From Cellulomonas fimi ATCC 484 (GTDB lineage Bacteria > Actinomycetota > Actinomycetes > Actinomycetales > Cellulomonadaceae), in the NCBI RefSeq assembly GCF_000212695.1, contig NC_015514.1, positions 3,286,001 to 3,350,000 on the forward strand: a stretch of DNA of 64,000 bases. Reading direction: 5' to 3'. Numbering within the stretch: position 1 is the first letter of the stretch; each line of letters opens with the position of its first letter. Below the pieces are notes generated by a model. It was not told the origin of the DNA. It saw nothing but the letters and a program-made list of their open reading frames with translations, and searched no databases. This document shows, in pieces, positions 33,298 through 42,069 of this stretch. Position numbers and translations under genes: made by a program.

Positions 33298-33359
33298 GCG
33301 GGCGTCATCACCGCTGCTGATGTCCGGGATTCGACTTGGATATCCGCCGGCTTTGGTCC

Positions 33360-33407
33360 TTGTCTCGATCTGGACGAGCGCCTACCTTCTCGCTCTGAAG
33401 CGCTTCA
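33360..33407 (+). promoter_or_regulatory. promoter and LacI-type operator 2 for CUT1 importer
   Basis: A -35 TTGTCT (33360-33365), 17 bases, and -10 TACCTT (33383-33388) form a good housekeeping-type promoter. The perfect palindrome TGAAGCGCTTCA (33396-33407) covers the expected transcription start, 36 bases before the binding-protein ATG. Paired with operator 1 it allows repression by looping. Confidence 0.72.
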
Positions 33408-33442
33408 ACAGCGCACAGAGCACATTTCAAGGAGGAAGTGTG

Positions 33443-34756
33443 ATGTTGACTCACATGCGTACCCGGCGCTCCACCGCCGTGCTCGGACTGGCCGCTGCTG
33501 GCGCCCTGCTCCTCACGGCGTGCTCGGGTTCGGGCGACAACAACGGCTCGGGCGGCAGCTCGGACCAGTTCAAGTACCTGTCGCTGGCCGAGAACACCGC
33601 CATCAAGGACACGCTCACGTCGCTGTCCACAGGTGCGTGCGCCGACGCCGAGGCGACGGCCCCGCTCAAGGTCGAGACCACGCCCCAGGCCGGCATCGAC
33701 CAGCGCCTCCAGCTCGACGCGGGCCAGTCGTCGCTCCCCGCGCTGTTCTCCACCGGCAACTCCCCGCAGGTGATCAAGGACATCCAGAGCGCCGGCCAGG
33801 TCGTTGACATCAACGCCGAGCTTGCCGCACTCGGTCAGGAGGACGCGATCATCCCGGCCGCGCGCTCCACGCTCGAGAACCTGTACGACGGCGGCGTCTA
33901 CGTCCTGCCGACCGAGTTCAACGTCGAGGGCATCTGGTACAACAAGAAGCTCTTCGCGGACAACGGCATCGAGGTTCCCGGGACCTGGTCGGAGATGGTC
34001 GCCGCAGCCGACACGCTCTCCGCGGCCGGCGTCCAGCCGTTCTCGGCGGCGGGGAAGGACGGCTGGCCCGTCACCCGGCTGGTCGGGAACTACCTCTACC
34101 GTTCCATCGGCCCGGACGCCCTGACCGCGGTCGCGTCCGGCGAGGCCAAGCTGACCGACCCGGAGTACGTCGAGGCGGCCGCGGCGGTTGCCGACCTCGG
34201 GACCAAGGGCTACTTCGGCCCGTCGGTGACATCGATCGACTACACGACGGCCGCGAACGAGTTCCTCTCGGGCAACGCCGCCATGTACTACATGGGCAGC
34301 TGGATCCTCGGGAACTTCAACGACCCGGAGCAGAACAAGATCGGCGCCGAGAACATCGGCTTCATGCCCTTCCCGGCGATCGAGGGCGGCAACGGCTCTG
34401 CTGACCAGCTCGCAGCCAACGTGGGGGTGCCGATCGCGATGGGCCGCTCGGCCTACGACGACGGCGCGAAGGCCTGGCTCGAGTGCATCGCGCAGAACTA
34501 CGGCAGCGAGGCGCTGAAGACGCAGGGTGTCATCACGGGCTTCAAGGTCGACGGCGACGCCGGTGAGATCCCTGCCCTGACGCAGGTGGTCCAGGACCAG
34601 ATCGCTCAGACGACGTCCACCGTCCTCTGGTTCGAGGCGCTCTTCCCCGCGAAGGCGACCACGACCAGCCAGACGAATGGCGGCCTGCTCGCCTCCGGCG
34701 GCATCTCGCCCGAGGAGTTCATGTCCCTCGTGCAGACCGATCTCGACGAAGAGTGA
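33443..34756 (+). CDS. extracellular sugar-binding lipoprotein (CUT1 ABC importer)
   Basis: A 437-residue solute-binding protein. Signal peptide with lipobox LLLTACSG (Cys near residue 26), then a Gly/Ser linker and the two-lobe family 1 binding fold: LEVGLPALFSTGNSPQ-like segment, VLPTEFNVEGIWYNKKLFADNGIEVPGTW, AMYYMGSWIL and GISPEEFMSLVQTDLDE. AAGGAGG precedes the ATG at 33443. The bound sugar is probably a rhamnose-containing oligosaccharide, inferred from the GH78 gene downstream. First gene of the LacI-controlled importer operon. Confidence 0.9.
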   Translation: MLTHMRTRRSTAVLGLAAAGALLLTACSGSGDNNGSGGSSDQFKYLSLAENTAIKDTLTSLSTGACADAEATAPLKVETTPQAGIDQRLQLDAGQSSLPALFSTGNSPQVIKDIQSAGQVVDINAELAALGQEDAIIPAARSTLENLYDGGVYVLPTEFNVEGIWYNKKLFADNGIEVPGTWSEMVAAADTLSAAGVQPFSAAGKDGWPVTRLVGNYLYRSIGPDALTAVASGEAKLTDPEYVEAAAAVADLGTKGYFGPSVTSIDYTTAANEFLSGNAAMYYMGSWILGNFNDPEQNKIGAENIGFMPFPAIEGGNGSADQLAANVGVPIAMGRSAYDDGAKAWLECIAQNYGSEALKTQGVITGFKVDGDAGEIPALTQVVQDQIAQTTSTVLWFEALFPAKATTTSQTNGGLLASGGISPEEFMSLVQTDLDEE

Positions 34757-34761
34757 CGACC

Positions 34762-34796
34762 GTGCCGGGCGCGGCTCCCGCAGCCGCGCCCGGCAC
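34762..34796 (+). terminator. perfect 15-bp stem-loop between binding protein and permease
   Basis: GTGCCGGGCGCGGCT (34762-34776), loop CCCGC, exact complement (34782-34796), 5 bases after the binding-protein stop. Such intercistronic stem-loops in ABC operons partly end transcription or protect the upstream mRNA, so the binding protein is made in excess of the permeases. Confidence 0.7.
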
Positions 34797-34829
34797 GCCA
34801 GCTAGCGGAACGAAAGTGACTCCCTCCCC

Positions 34830-35714
34830 ATGAAGAACGTCCTCGGCGACAGGCGCACCGCTGCGCTGCTGCTCGCCCCAGCGCTCACGGTCTACTCCCT
34901 GATCATCCTGATTCCCGTCTTCTGGTCGCTCGGGTACACCCTCTTCGAGGGCAATCCGATCACGGGCTTCAGCTGGGCCGGCCTGGCGAACTTCGAGAAG
35001 CTCTGGGCCGACGAGGCGACCCGTGACGCCCTGTGGTTCACCGTCCGCTTCGCCCTCGTGACCACGATCGTCCAGGTCCTGCTCGGGTACCTGCTGGCAC
35101 TGCTCTACGTGTTCGTCCTGCGTCGCGCGTCCTCGCTCGTTCGCACTCTCGTCTTCTTCCCCGTGGTGCTCCCGACCGTCGCCGTCGCGCTGCTCTTCCA
35201 GCAGCTCTTCGAGTACGCGCCGCGCACCGGCCCCGTCAACGCGCTGCTCAACGTCGTCGGCATCGAGAGCATCGACTGGTTCTCGACCGGCTCCTCCGCG
35301 TTCTGGGTCCTCATCATCATGGAGGCGTGGCGCTCGATGGGCTTCTACGCCGTCCTCCTCTACGCCGGCCTCGTCGACATCCCCGAGGAGACCCTCGAGT
35401 CTGCGCGCCTCGACGGCGCCTCGGGCGCCCGGCTCGTTCGTCACATCGTCGTGCCGCTGTCGCTGCCCGTCCTGTTCTCCTCGCTCATCTTCAGCATCAA
35501 CGGGACCCTCAAGGTCTTCGACTCCGTCGTCGCCCTGACGAGCGGCGGACCCGGCAGCCAGACGACACCGCTCACGCTCTACATGTTCCAGACGTCCTTC
35601 TCCTACGGGCAGTACGGCTTCGGAAGCTCGATCGCCCTCCTTCTGACGATGGTGTGCCTCATCGTGACCGTGGGCATCTTCCGTTCGTCCCGCCGCGACC
35701 TGACGAGGGGCTGA
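34830..35714 (+). CDS. sugar ABC transporter permease (CUT1, MalF-like)
   Basis: A 294-residue permease with six transmembrane helices. The cytoplasmic EAA loop reads YAGLVDIPEETLESARLDGASGARLVRHIVVP (about residues 184-215), the contact site for an ATPase. TLFEGNPITGFSWAGLANFEKLW is the usual CUT1 early segment. The ATG at 34830 has only a weak ribosome site. It pairs with the next permease. No ATPase gene is present, so a shared MsiK-type ATPase elsewhere is expected, as in streptomycetes. Confidence 0.92.
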   Translation: MKNVLGDRRTAALLLAPALTVYSLIILIPVFWSLGYTLFEGNPITGFSWAGLANFEKLWADEATRDALWFTVRFALVTTIVQVLLGYLLALLYVFVLRRASSLVRTLVFFPVVLPTVAVALLFQQLFEYAPRTGPVNALLNVVGIESIDWFSTGSSAFWVLIIMEAWRSMGFYAVLLYAGLVDIPEETLESARLDGASGARLVRHIVVPLSLPVLFSSLIFSINGTLKVFDSVVALTSGGPGSQTTPLTLYMFQTSFSYGQYGFGSSIALLLTMVCLIVTVGIFRSSRRDLTRG

Positions 35715-35718
35715 CCTC

Positions 35719-36630
35719 ATGTCCACCCTGACCGTTCCCCACAGCCGTGCCGACCTGCGCACGCCGTCACCCACCGGGAAGCGCCGTCGACGCCCCGTGC
35801 GCGCGACGGTCCAGAAGGTCCTGACCACGGCCATCACCGTCGTCGTGCTCGCCGTCGTCGTCGTGCCCCTGATCTGGCTGTTCCTGGGCTCCCTGAAGAC
35901 GCAGGCGGAGTTCCTCGACAACCCGGCCTTCGCCCTGCCGGAGAACTGGCTCAACTTCGAGAACTACAGCCGTGCCATCACCGAGGGCAACCTCGGCCAG
36001 TACGCACGCAACAGCGTCCTGGCCGTCTTCCCTTCCCTGTTCCTCACGCTCCTGTTCGGCGTTGCCGCCGGATTCGCGCTCGAGGTCATGGTGTGGAAGG
36101 GGCGCTCGACGGTCCTCCTGCTCTTCCTCGCCGGGATCATGGTCCCTGGCCAGATGATCCTGCTCCCCTTGTTCACGATGTACTTCCGTGCCGGCCTTAC
36201 GGGGAGCCTCTGGCCGCTCGTCATCACCTACACCGCGATCGGTCTGCCGCTGACGACCTTCATGATGGCGACGTTCTTCCGGTCGGTTCCTCGTGAGCTC
36301 TTCGAGGCAGCCACGCTGGACGGCGCGAGCGTCATCCGGATGTTCTTCTCGATCGGCATCCCGCTCGTGAGCAACGCCCTCTTCACCGTCGCGCTCGTCC
36401 AGTTCTTCTTCATCTGGAACGACCTGCTCATCGCGATGACGTTCACGAACAGCGACGAGCTGAGGACGATCCAGGTGGGTCTCCTCAACTTCCGTGGGCA
36501 GTTCGGCCAGATCGAGTACGGACCGACGCTGGCGGCGGTCTGCCTGAACGTCCTGGGCACGCTCCTGATCTACCTCTTCCTCAACCAGCGGGTCATGAAG
36601 GGTCTGACGGCCGGCTCGGTGAAGGGCTGA
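35719..36630 (+). CDS. sugar ABC transporter permease (CUT1, MalG-like)
   Basis: A 303-residue partner permease, six helices after a basic N terminus (TGKRRRRPVRATVQK). The EAA loop is RSVPRELFEAATLDGASVIRMFFSIGIPL, and LFLGSLKTQAEFL near residue 56 and the final LNQRVMKGLTAGSVKG are typical MalG-like features. It starts 4 bases after the first permease stop. It completes the importer; the next gene encodes alpha-L-rhamnosidase after a 213-base gap. Confidence 0.92.
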   Translation: MSTLTVPHSRADLRTPSPTGKRRRRPVRATVQKVLTTAITVVVLAVVVVPLIWLFLGSLKTQAEFLDNPAFALPENWLNFENYSRAITEGNLGQYARNSVLAVFPSLFLTLLFGVAAGFALEVMVWKGRSTVLLLFLAGIMVPGQMILLPLFTMYFRAGLTGSLWPLVITYTAIGLPLTTFMMATFFRSVPRELFEAATLDGASVIRMFFSIGIPLVSNALFTVALVQFFFIWNDLLIAMTFTNSDELRTIQVGLLNFRGQFGQIEYGPTLAAVCLNVLGTLLIYLFLNQRVMKGLTAGSVKG

Positions 36631-36843
36631 TGGTCGGGGCCGCTGGGCTGTGCGTCGAGCATTTCGATCGCGCGGTCGGAATCAGCTCGGCGGCGCCCAC
36701 CTGCACAACCCCACTGGACAAGCGGAGCCGTCCGCCGCGCGCGAGCAGCGACGCGCGAGACACACCGAGACCTCAGTGCGCGTGATCTGTGCCCAGCCGC
36801 TCGACCGCCGACCGCAGCACCAACTGATTGAGACCAGCAGACG

Positions 36844-39483
36844 ATGACGAACGACATCACGACCGCCGCCCCCGCCGTCCGGATCGAGCACCACGACGAG
36901 CCGGAGGCCCTCGGCATCGGCGACGAGCGCCCGCGACTCTCCTGGCAGCTCGCCACCGCGCCCGCCGACTACCGGCAGCTCGCCTACGAGGTCTCGTGGA
37001 GGACGCGCACGCCGACCGGTGCCGTCGCAGACGAGGGCGTCGCAGTGGTGACCTCGTCCGACCAGCTCTTCGTCCCGTGGCCAGGCGCCCCGCTCGCGCC
37101 CCGCGCGAGGACGACGGTACGGGTCCGGACCCAGGACGCGTCGACGGGTACCTGGGGTGCGCTCAGCGAGCCCGTCGTCGCCGAGCGCGGCCTGTCGGTC
37201 GACGACTGGCGCGCCGAGCTCGTCGGCCCCGACTACCTCGAGGGCCCGGAAGACGACCGCCGCGCCCCGCTGGTCCGCACGGACTTCCGGCTGGACTCGC
37301 TGGTCCAGTCCGCCCGTCTGCACGTCACCGCGCACGGCCTGGTCGAGGTCGAGATCAATGGCTCGCGCGTCGGCGCCGACGAACTCCTCCCCGGCTGGAC
37401 GCCGTATCACGAGCGGCTGCGGGTCTACACCTACGACGTGACGACCCTCGTCCGGTCAGGCGAGAACGCCATCGGTGCGTGGCTGGCCGACGGGTGGTTC
37501 CGCGGGCGCTTCGGCTTCGAGGGCGGCACCACGGACATCTACGGTTCGCGCATCGGTGTGCTCGCACAGCTCGAGGCCGTCCTGGAGGACGGCCGCACGG
37601 TCGTCGTCGCGTCCGACGGGACGTGGCGGAGCACGCCCGGTCCGTTGACACGTGCGAGCCTCTACGACGGTGAGCGGATCGACTTGCGGCTGTTGCCCGA
37701 GGGGTGGTCGCAGCCCGGCTTCGACGACGCGTCGTGGACCCCGGTCGCCGTGCTCCCCCTCGACAAGGGCGTCCTCTCCGCGCCCGACGGCCCGGCCGTC
37801 CGGTGCACGGGCGAGATCCTGCCGGTGTCCGTCACGGCGGTGGACGACGGTTGGCTGCTCGACTACGGCCAGAACCACTCGGGTCGTCCCCGTCTGACCG
37901 TCCCACCCACCGTGCCCGGCACGCACATCACCATCCAGCACGCCGAGGTCCTGCAGGACGGGCGCCTCTACCGCCGGCCGCTGCGCCAGGCTGCCTCCAC
38001 GGACGAGATCGTGACCGCGGGCGAGGCCGTGGTCTGGGAGCCGCGCTTCACCGTGCACGGCTACCGCTACGCCTTCGTCCAGGGGTGGCCCGGCGAGCAG
38101 CCGCCTGCGGAGGGCGCGATCGTCTCGCGCGTCCTGCACTCCGACATGCGGCGCACGGGGTGGTTCACCTCGGACAACGCGGGCCTCAACCGGCTGCACG
38201 AGAACGTCGTCTGGGGGCTGCGGTCCAACTTCGTCGACATCCCGACGGACTGCCCGCAGCGCGACGAGCGACTCGGGTGGACCGGCGACATCCAGGTCTT
38301 CGCGCCCACGGCGTCCTTCCTGTACGACGTGCACGGCGTACTGTCCGACTGGCTCCGGTCCCTCACGATCGAGCAGAAGAGGTTCGGCGGCACAGTGCCG
38401 GTGTACGTGCCGTGGGTCCCCGGGGGTGTCTTCTGGCGGCCGGAGATGGACGTCGCCGGGTGGGGCGATGCGGCCGCGATCGTCCCCGAGGCACTGCACA
38501 CCGCCTTCGGGGACCGCGACCTGCTCGAGCGCCAGTACGACTCCGCCCGGACGTGGGTCGAACGGGTCGCGACGCTTGCCGGGCCGAGCCGGCTCTGGGA
38601 CGAAGGACTGCAGCTCGGCGACTGGCTGGACCCGGCCGCCCCCCCGGACAACCCGATGCAGGCGATGACAGACCCGCACCTCGTCGCGACCGCCTACTTC
38701 GCGCGCTCGACCGACGCCTTGTCGGGGATCGCCGCGGCGCTCGGCCGCGACGAGGACGCCGCGCGGTACGGCGAGCTCGCCGCGGAGATCCGCGCGGCCT
38801 TCGTCGCCCGGTACGTCGACACGGACGACCCGACCCACGACACGCCCTGCGCCCACTCGCTCGCGATCTCTTTCGGTCTGCTCGAGGACGCCGCGACGCG
38901 CGCTCGCGCCGGCAACCGGCTCGACGAGCTCGTCCGGTCACGGGGGTACACGGTGTCGACCGGGTTCGCCGGAACTCCGGTCGTCACCGACGCCCTCAGC
39001 CGGACAGGGCACCTCGACACGGCGTACCGCCTCCTGCTCAGTCACGAGGCACCGTCGTGGCTCGCGACGATCGACCTCGGCGCGACCACCATCTGGGAGC
39101 GCTGGGACTCGATGCTGCCCGACGGCACCGTGAACCCGGGCGACATGACGTCGTTCAACCACTACGCGCTGGGGTCGGTCGCGGACTGGATCCACCGCAC
39201 CGTCGGAGGGTTGGCGCCGACCGCAGCCGCGTACCGCGAGCTGCGTGTCGCGCCCCGACCGGGCGTGGGTGTGACGTCCGCCGCGGTGCGGCACCTCACA
39301 CCGTTCGGCGAGGCGACCGCGCAGTGGGAGCTCCGCGACGGCGAGCTCGCGGTCCAGTTCTCGGTTCCGGTCGGCACCACCGCGGTCGTCGACCTGCCAG
39401 GTCGGGCGCCGTACCGGGTCGGCCACGGCACGCACCGGGCCACGGTGGCGTTCGAAGCCTCCCGCGGCCGCCACGCTGTGTGA
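36844..39483 (+). CDS. alpha-L-rhamnosidase (GH78)
   Basis: An 879-residue inverting glycosidase that removes terminal alpha-L-rhamnose from oligosaccharides or plant glycosides. An N-terminal fibronectin-like/beta-sandwich region (residues 1-330, including WRTRTPTGAVADEG and VTAHGLVEVEINGSRVG) precedes the (alpha/alpha)6 barrel with the GH78 signature TDCPQRDERLGWTGD near residue 460, which supplies the general acid. TTIWERWDSMLPDG and GDMTSFNHYALGSVADW follow, then a C-terminal beta domain. No signal peptide, so it acts on imported substrate, matching the importer upstream. Ends 8 bases before the convergent AraC-GH39 gene. Confidence 0.95.
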   Translation: MTNDITTAAPAVRIEHHDEPEALGIGDERPRLSWQLATAPADYRQLAYEVSWRTRTPTGAVADEGVAVVTSSDQLFVPWPGAPLAPRARTTVRVRTQDASTGTWGALSEPVVAERGLSVDDWRAELVGPDYLEGPEDDRRAPLVRTDFRLDSLVQSARLHVTAHGLVEVEINGSRVGADELLPGWTPYHERLRVYTYDVTTLVRSGENAIGAWLADGWFRGRFGFEGGTTDIYGSRIGVLAQLEAVLEDGRTVVVASDGTWRSTPGPLTRASLYDGERIDLRLLPEGWSQPGFDDASWTPVAVLPLDKGVLSAPDGPAVRCTGEILPVSVTAVDDGWLLDYGQNHSGRPRLTVPPTVPGTHITIQHAEVLQDGRLYRRPLRQAASTDEIVTAGEAVVWEPRFTVHGYRYAFVQGWPGEQPPAEGAIVSRVLHSDMRRTGWFTSDNAGLNRLHENVVWGLRSNFVDIPTDCPQRDERLGWTGDIQVFAPTASFLYDVHGVLSDWLRSLTIEQKRFGGTVPVYVPWVPGGVFWRPEMDVAGWGDAAAIVPEALHTAFGDRDLLERQYDSARTWVERVATLAGPSRLWDEGLQLGDWLDPAAPPDNPMQAMTDPHLVATAYFARSTDALSGIAAALGRDEDAARYGELAAEIRAAFVARYVDTDDPTHDTPCAHSLAISFGLLEDAATRARAGNRLDELVRSRGYTVSTGFAGTPVVTDALSRTGHLDTAYRLLLSHEAPSWLATIDLGATTIWERWDSMLPDGTVNPGDMTSFNHYALGSVADWIHRTVGGLAPTAAAYRELRVAPRPGVGVTSAAVRHLTPFGEATAQWELRDGELAVQFSVPVGTTAVVDLPGRAPYRVGHGTHRATVAFEASRGRHAV

Positions 39484-39491
39484 CGTCGACG

Positions 39492-42014
39492 TCAGGACGA
39501 GCTCGTCCCCGCCACCCCAGGGCACGGGGCCGCGGGGACGAGCTCGATCAACCGGACCTCGAGGGGCTCGAGGACGGCTGAGACGGTGACGGCTCCGTCC
39601 ACGTGCAGGTCGTTGACGATCATCTGCGGCACCGACACCTGCCGGATGTAGTCGACGCACTGCGGGTCGATCGACGGTGCGCCCATCCGGAGCCAGGTGT
39701 CGAACGCGGAACCGTGCTCGCTGTTGATGACCCGCTCGCGGACCCTGTACTCCCCCGCTGGGAGCCCGGTCAGCTCGATCGAGAAATCCATGCGTCCGAG
39801 CTCTGAGAACGGCGCGTACCGCTCGAGGTAGGTCATGTCGTAGCGCTCGCCAGACGCGAAGAGGTGGCTGAAGTGCTCGTAGTTGTACACGAAGACCTGG
39901 ACAGCTGAACCGGTGGACGTGACGAAGTAGCCGTCGCCCGAGGCCAGGAGCCGGTCGCCGACGCGGGAGAGCGCCGCAAAGAAGTGGTAGTGCGGCTTCT
40001 TGACGCCGTTCGAGGTCAGCAGCCCCAGGCCGCCGTGGAACATGTCCTCGCTCGGCTGGAGCTCCTCCATGAGGTCGGTGAGGCTCCAGTACGCGAACGC
40101 GTCGAGCTCGTCGTAGTTCTCGAGCAGGTTCTTCGCGAGGTAGCAGCTCTTGAACGTCGTGTCGTTGAGCAGGTCGCGATGCGAGACCGTGAGGTTCCAC
40201 TCGGTCATGTAGACGGGGACGCGCAGCCCGAGATCACGCATCAGCAGCTTGAGCTGGCTGATCGTCTTGCGGAACGCGTCCTGGTCCTTGTTCAGGCGTG
40301 ACGAGCTCGGCCGGCCAGGTGTGTGGTCGGGCAGCGTCTCCCACCCGAAGTCGTTGTCGTAGTAGTGGATCGTCAGGAAGTCGGGCGAGCAGCGGTGCGC
40401 CCGCGCGAACTCCAGGTAGCCCAGCAGCCAGTTCTTGTTCTGGGTGTACGACACCAGCATCGCCGGGCTGCCGAACTGCAGAGAGGAGCCGTGCTGCTTC
40501 ACGGTGCGGTACGTCGCCGCGTAGAACTCGCGGAAGACGTCGTCGTCGTCGAAGCCGAACAGCGTCGGACCGGTGTCCGGCTCGTTCCAGACGCAGAAGA
40601 GCCAGGTCGACACCTCGTCGAACGAGTAGCGCGCGATCACGTGGCTCATGAACGCATCGACCAGCGCGGTCCAGCGCTCGAGGCTCTTGGGCGGGCTGAC
40701 GTTGAACGGTGCGGAGTAGACGGTCCGGTCCTTGATCGACGCCAGCTCCTGCGGCATGAACGAGAGCTGGACGAAAGGCTTGAGCCCGATCGACAGCAGG
40801 AAGTCGAACACCTTGTCGAGCAGGACGAAGCTGAAGACCGGCTCCCCCGCCGCGTTCTCGCGGTAGACGTGCATGTCGTCCGCGAACAGGCCGTGGAACT
40901 TGATGAACTCGAAACCGACGTCGGCCTGCCAGCTCCGGAGCATCTCGCGGACGTCCTCGTACAGGAGCTCCTTGGCTCGCCCGACGGTCGTGATCTTGCG
41001 GTACGTGTGGCGCAGCCGCCGCCCGCTCGCGTGGACGTCGACGCTGTCGACCGCCACCAGCTTCGTCACCGGCTCGACGTCCACCGCCGTCGTGACCCGC
41101 ATTTCTGGCTCCGACGGCAGATATCGCGCGAGCACCCGGAGCGGGGTGTCAGGCGCCGGCCCTTCCGTCGTCCGGGAGAGGCTTCCCGTCGGTGCAGCGG
41201 CGACCTGCTGGTCACGCCGGAACTGGCTCGGCAGGACCTTGTGGCGCTCCTTGAAGAGCTTCACGAACGTGCGGGGGTCGCGGAAGCCGTTGCGCTTCGC
41301 GACGACCTCGATGCTCTCGTCGGACGTCACCAGGTCGTCGACCGCCCGGTCCAGCCGGAGCTGGTTGTAGTAGGCCGAGAACGTCATCCCGACCTGCTCC
41401 TTGAAGAAGGCGGACAGGTAGGGCGCGGAGAGGTGCTCGTGCGCGGCGACCTGGTTGAGCGAGAGACCTTCGGCGTAGTGCTCGTCGATGTACCGCAGGA
41501 GGCGACGCAGGCGCACGCGGTGCTTGTCCGACGCCGTCGAGGCCCCTGTCGGGCTGGCGACGAAACGGTGGACGAGCTCGTCCAGCAACGCGTAGAGCAG
41601 TGCGACCGTCTGGAACCGGCGCTCGTCGTCCTGCGTGCTGTTGACCTTGATGATCGAGGCGAGCAGGTGGATGAGCGGGCGGAACGCGGCCCGGCTCTGC
41701 CCGGTCACCGAGTTGACGCGGAACCGGACGTCGTCGAGCGACGGCGCGAGACGGTGCACGTCGAACCGGAGACTGAGGAGCTGGCAGGGCTCGTCGGCCT
41801 CCATCTCCATGAGGCTGTGCGGGTTGACGAGGTAGACGTCCTCGGGCTCGAGGTAGGTCTCCTCGTCGTCCACCACCAGCAGCGGGCGTCCGTGGACGAC
41901 GAAGATCAGCTGCGCCTCGTCCCGGCGGGACGGCGGTAGGGCGTCGCCGTCGACCAGGAGGACCCGGGCTGGCGCCGAGCGCGGCAGCAGGACGAGCTCG
42001 GACTCAGTGTGCAT
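39492..42014 (-). CDS. AraC-type regulator fused to GH39 glycoside hydrolase
   Basis: An 840-residue fusion. Residues about 1-110 form a cupin sensor (FVVHGRPLLVVDDEETYLEPEDVYLVNPHS). Residues about 165-275 are a complete AraC DNA-binding domain with two HTHs (GLSLNQVAAHEHLSAPYLSAFFKE; SIEVVAKRNGFRDPRTFVKLFKE). From about 320 to the end runs a GH39 beta-xylosidase-like barrel with acid/base Glu in FCVWNEPDTG and nucleophile Glu in VYMTEWNLTVSH, plus a C-terminal beta domain. Both catalytic glutamates are present. Cytoplasmic. The hydrolase domain may sense or cleave the inducing sugar. Last gene of the leftward ABC/GH3 operon, after a hairpin. Confidence 0.88.
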   Translation of the reverse strand: MHTESELVLLPRSAPARVLLVDGDALPPSRRDEAQLIFVVHGRPLLVVDDEETYLEPEDVYLVNPHSLMEMEADEPCQLLSLRFDVHRLAPSLDDVRFRVNSVTGQSRAAFRPLIHLLASIIKVNSTQDDERRFQTVALLYALLDELVHRFVASPTGASTASDKHRVRLRRLLRYIDEHYAEGLSLNQVAAHEHLSAPYLSAFFKEQVGMTFSAYYNQLRLDRAVDDLVTSDESIEVVAKRNGFRDPRTFVKLFKERHKVLPSQFRRDQQVAAAPTGSLSRTTEGPAPDTPLRVLARYLPSEPEMRVTTAVDVEPVTKLVAVDSVDVHASGRRLRHTYRKITTVGRAKELLYEDVREMLRSWQADVGFEFIKFHGLFADDMHVYRENAAGEPVFSFVLLDKVFDFLLSIGLKPFVQLSFMPQELASIKDRTVYSAPFNVSPPKSLERWTALVDAFMSHVIARYSFDEVSTWLFCVWNEPDTGPTLFGFDDDDVFREFYAATYRTVKQHGSSLQFGSPAMLVSYTQNKNWLLGYLEFARAHRCSPDFLTIHYYDNDFGWETLPDHTPGRPSSSRLNKDQDAFRKTISQLKLLMRDLGLRVPVYMTEWNLTVSHRDLLNDTTFKSCYLAKNLLENYDELDAFAYWSLTDLMEELQPSEDMFHGGLGLLTSNGVKKPHYHFFAALSRVGDRLLASGDGYFVTSTGSAVQVFVYNYEHFSHLFASGERYDMTYLERYAPFSELGRMDFSIELTGLPAGEYRVRERVINSEHGSAFDTWLRMGAPSIDPQCVDYIRQVSVPQMIVNDLHVDGAVTVSAVLEPLEVRLIELVPAAPCPGVAGTSSS

Positions 42015-42034
42015 CTCGGTCGACTCCAGCGTGT

Positions 42035-42061
42035 GGTGCCCGGCTGCCACGTCCGGGCACC
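42035..42061 (-). terminator. hairpin between HAD gene and AraC-GH39 gene
   Basis: Arms GGTGCCCGG and CCGGGCACC with a 9-base loop, starting 9 bases after the HAD gene stop (leftward) and ending 21 bases before the AraC-GH39 ATG. It could lower expression of the regulator relative to the transport genes. Confidence 0.55.
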
Positions 42062-42069
42062 GCGCACCG

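Noticed and set aside
39481..39494. Perfect palindrome TGACGTCGACGTCA between GH78 and AraC-GH39 genes
   Set aside because: It consists of the two convergent stop codons plus a few bases; probably chance, not an operator or useful terminator.
40323..41939. 538-codon plus-strand frame inside the AraC-GH39 gene
   Set aside because: Shadow of a well-supported gene on the other strand; no recognisable motif.
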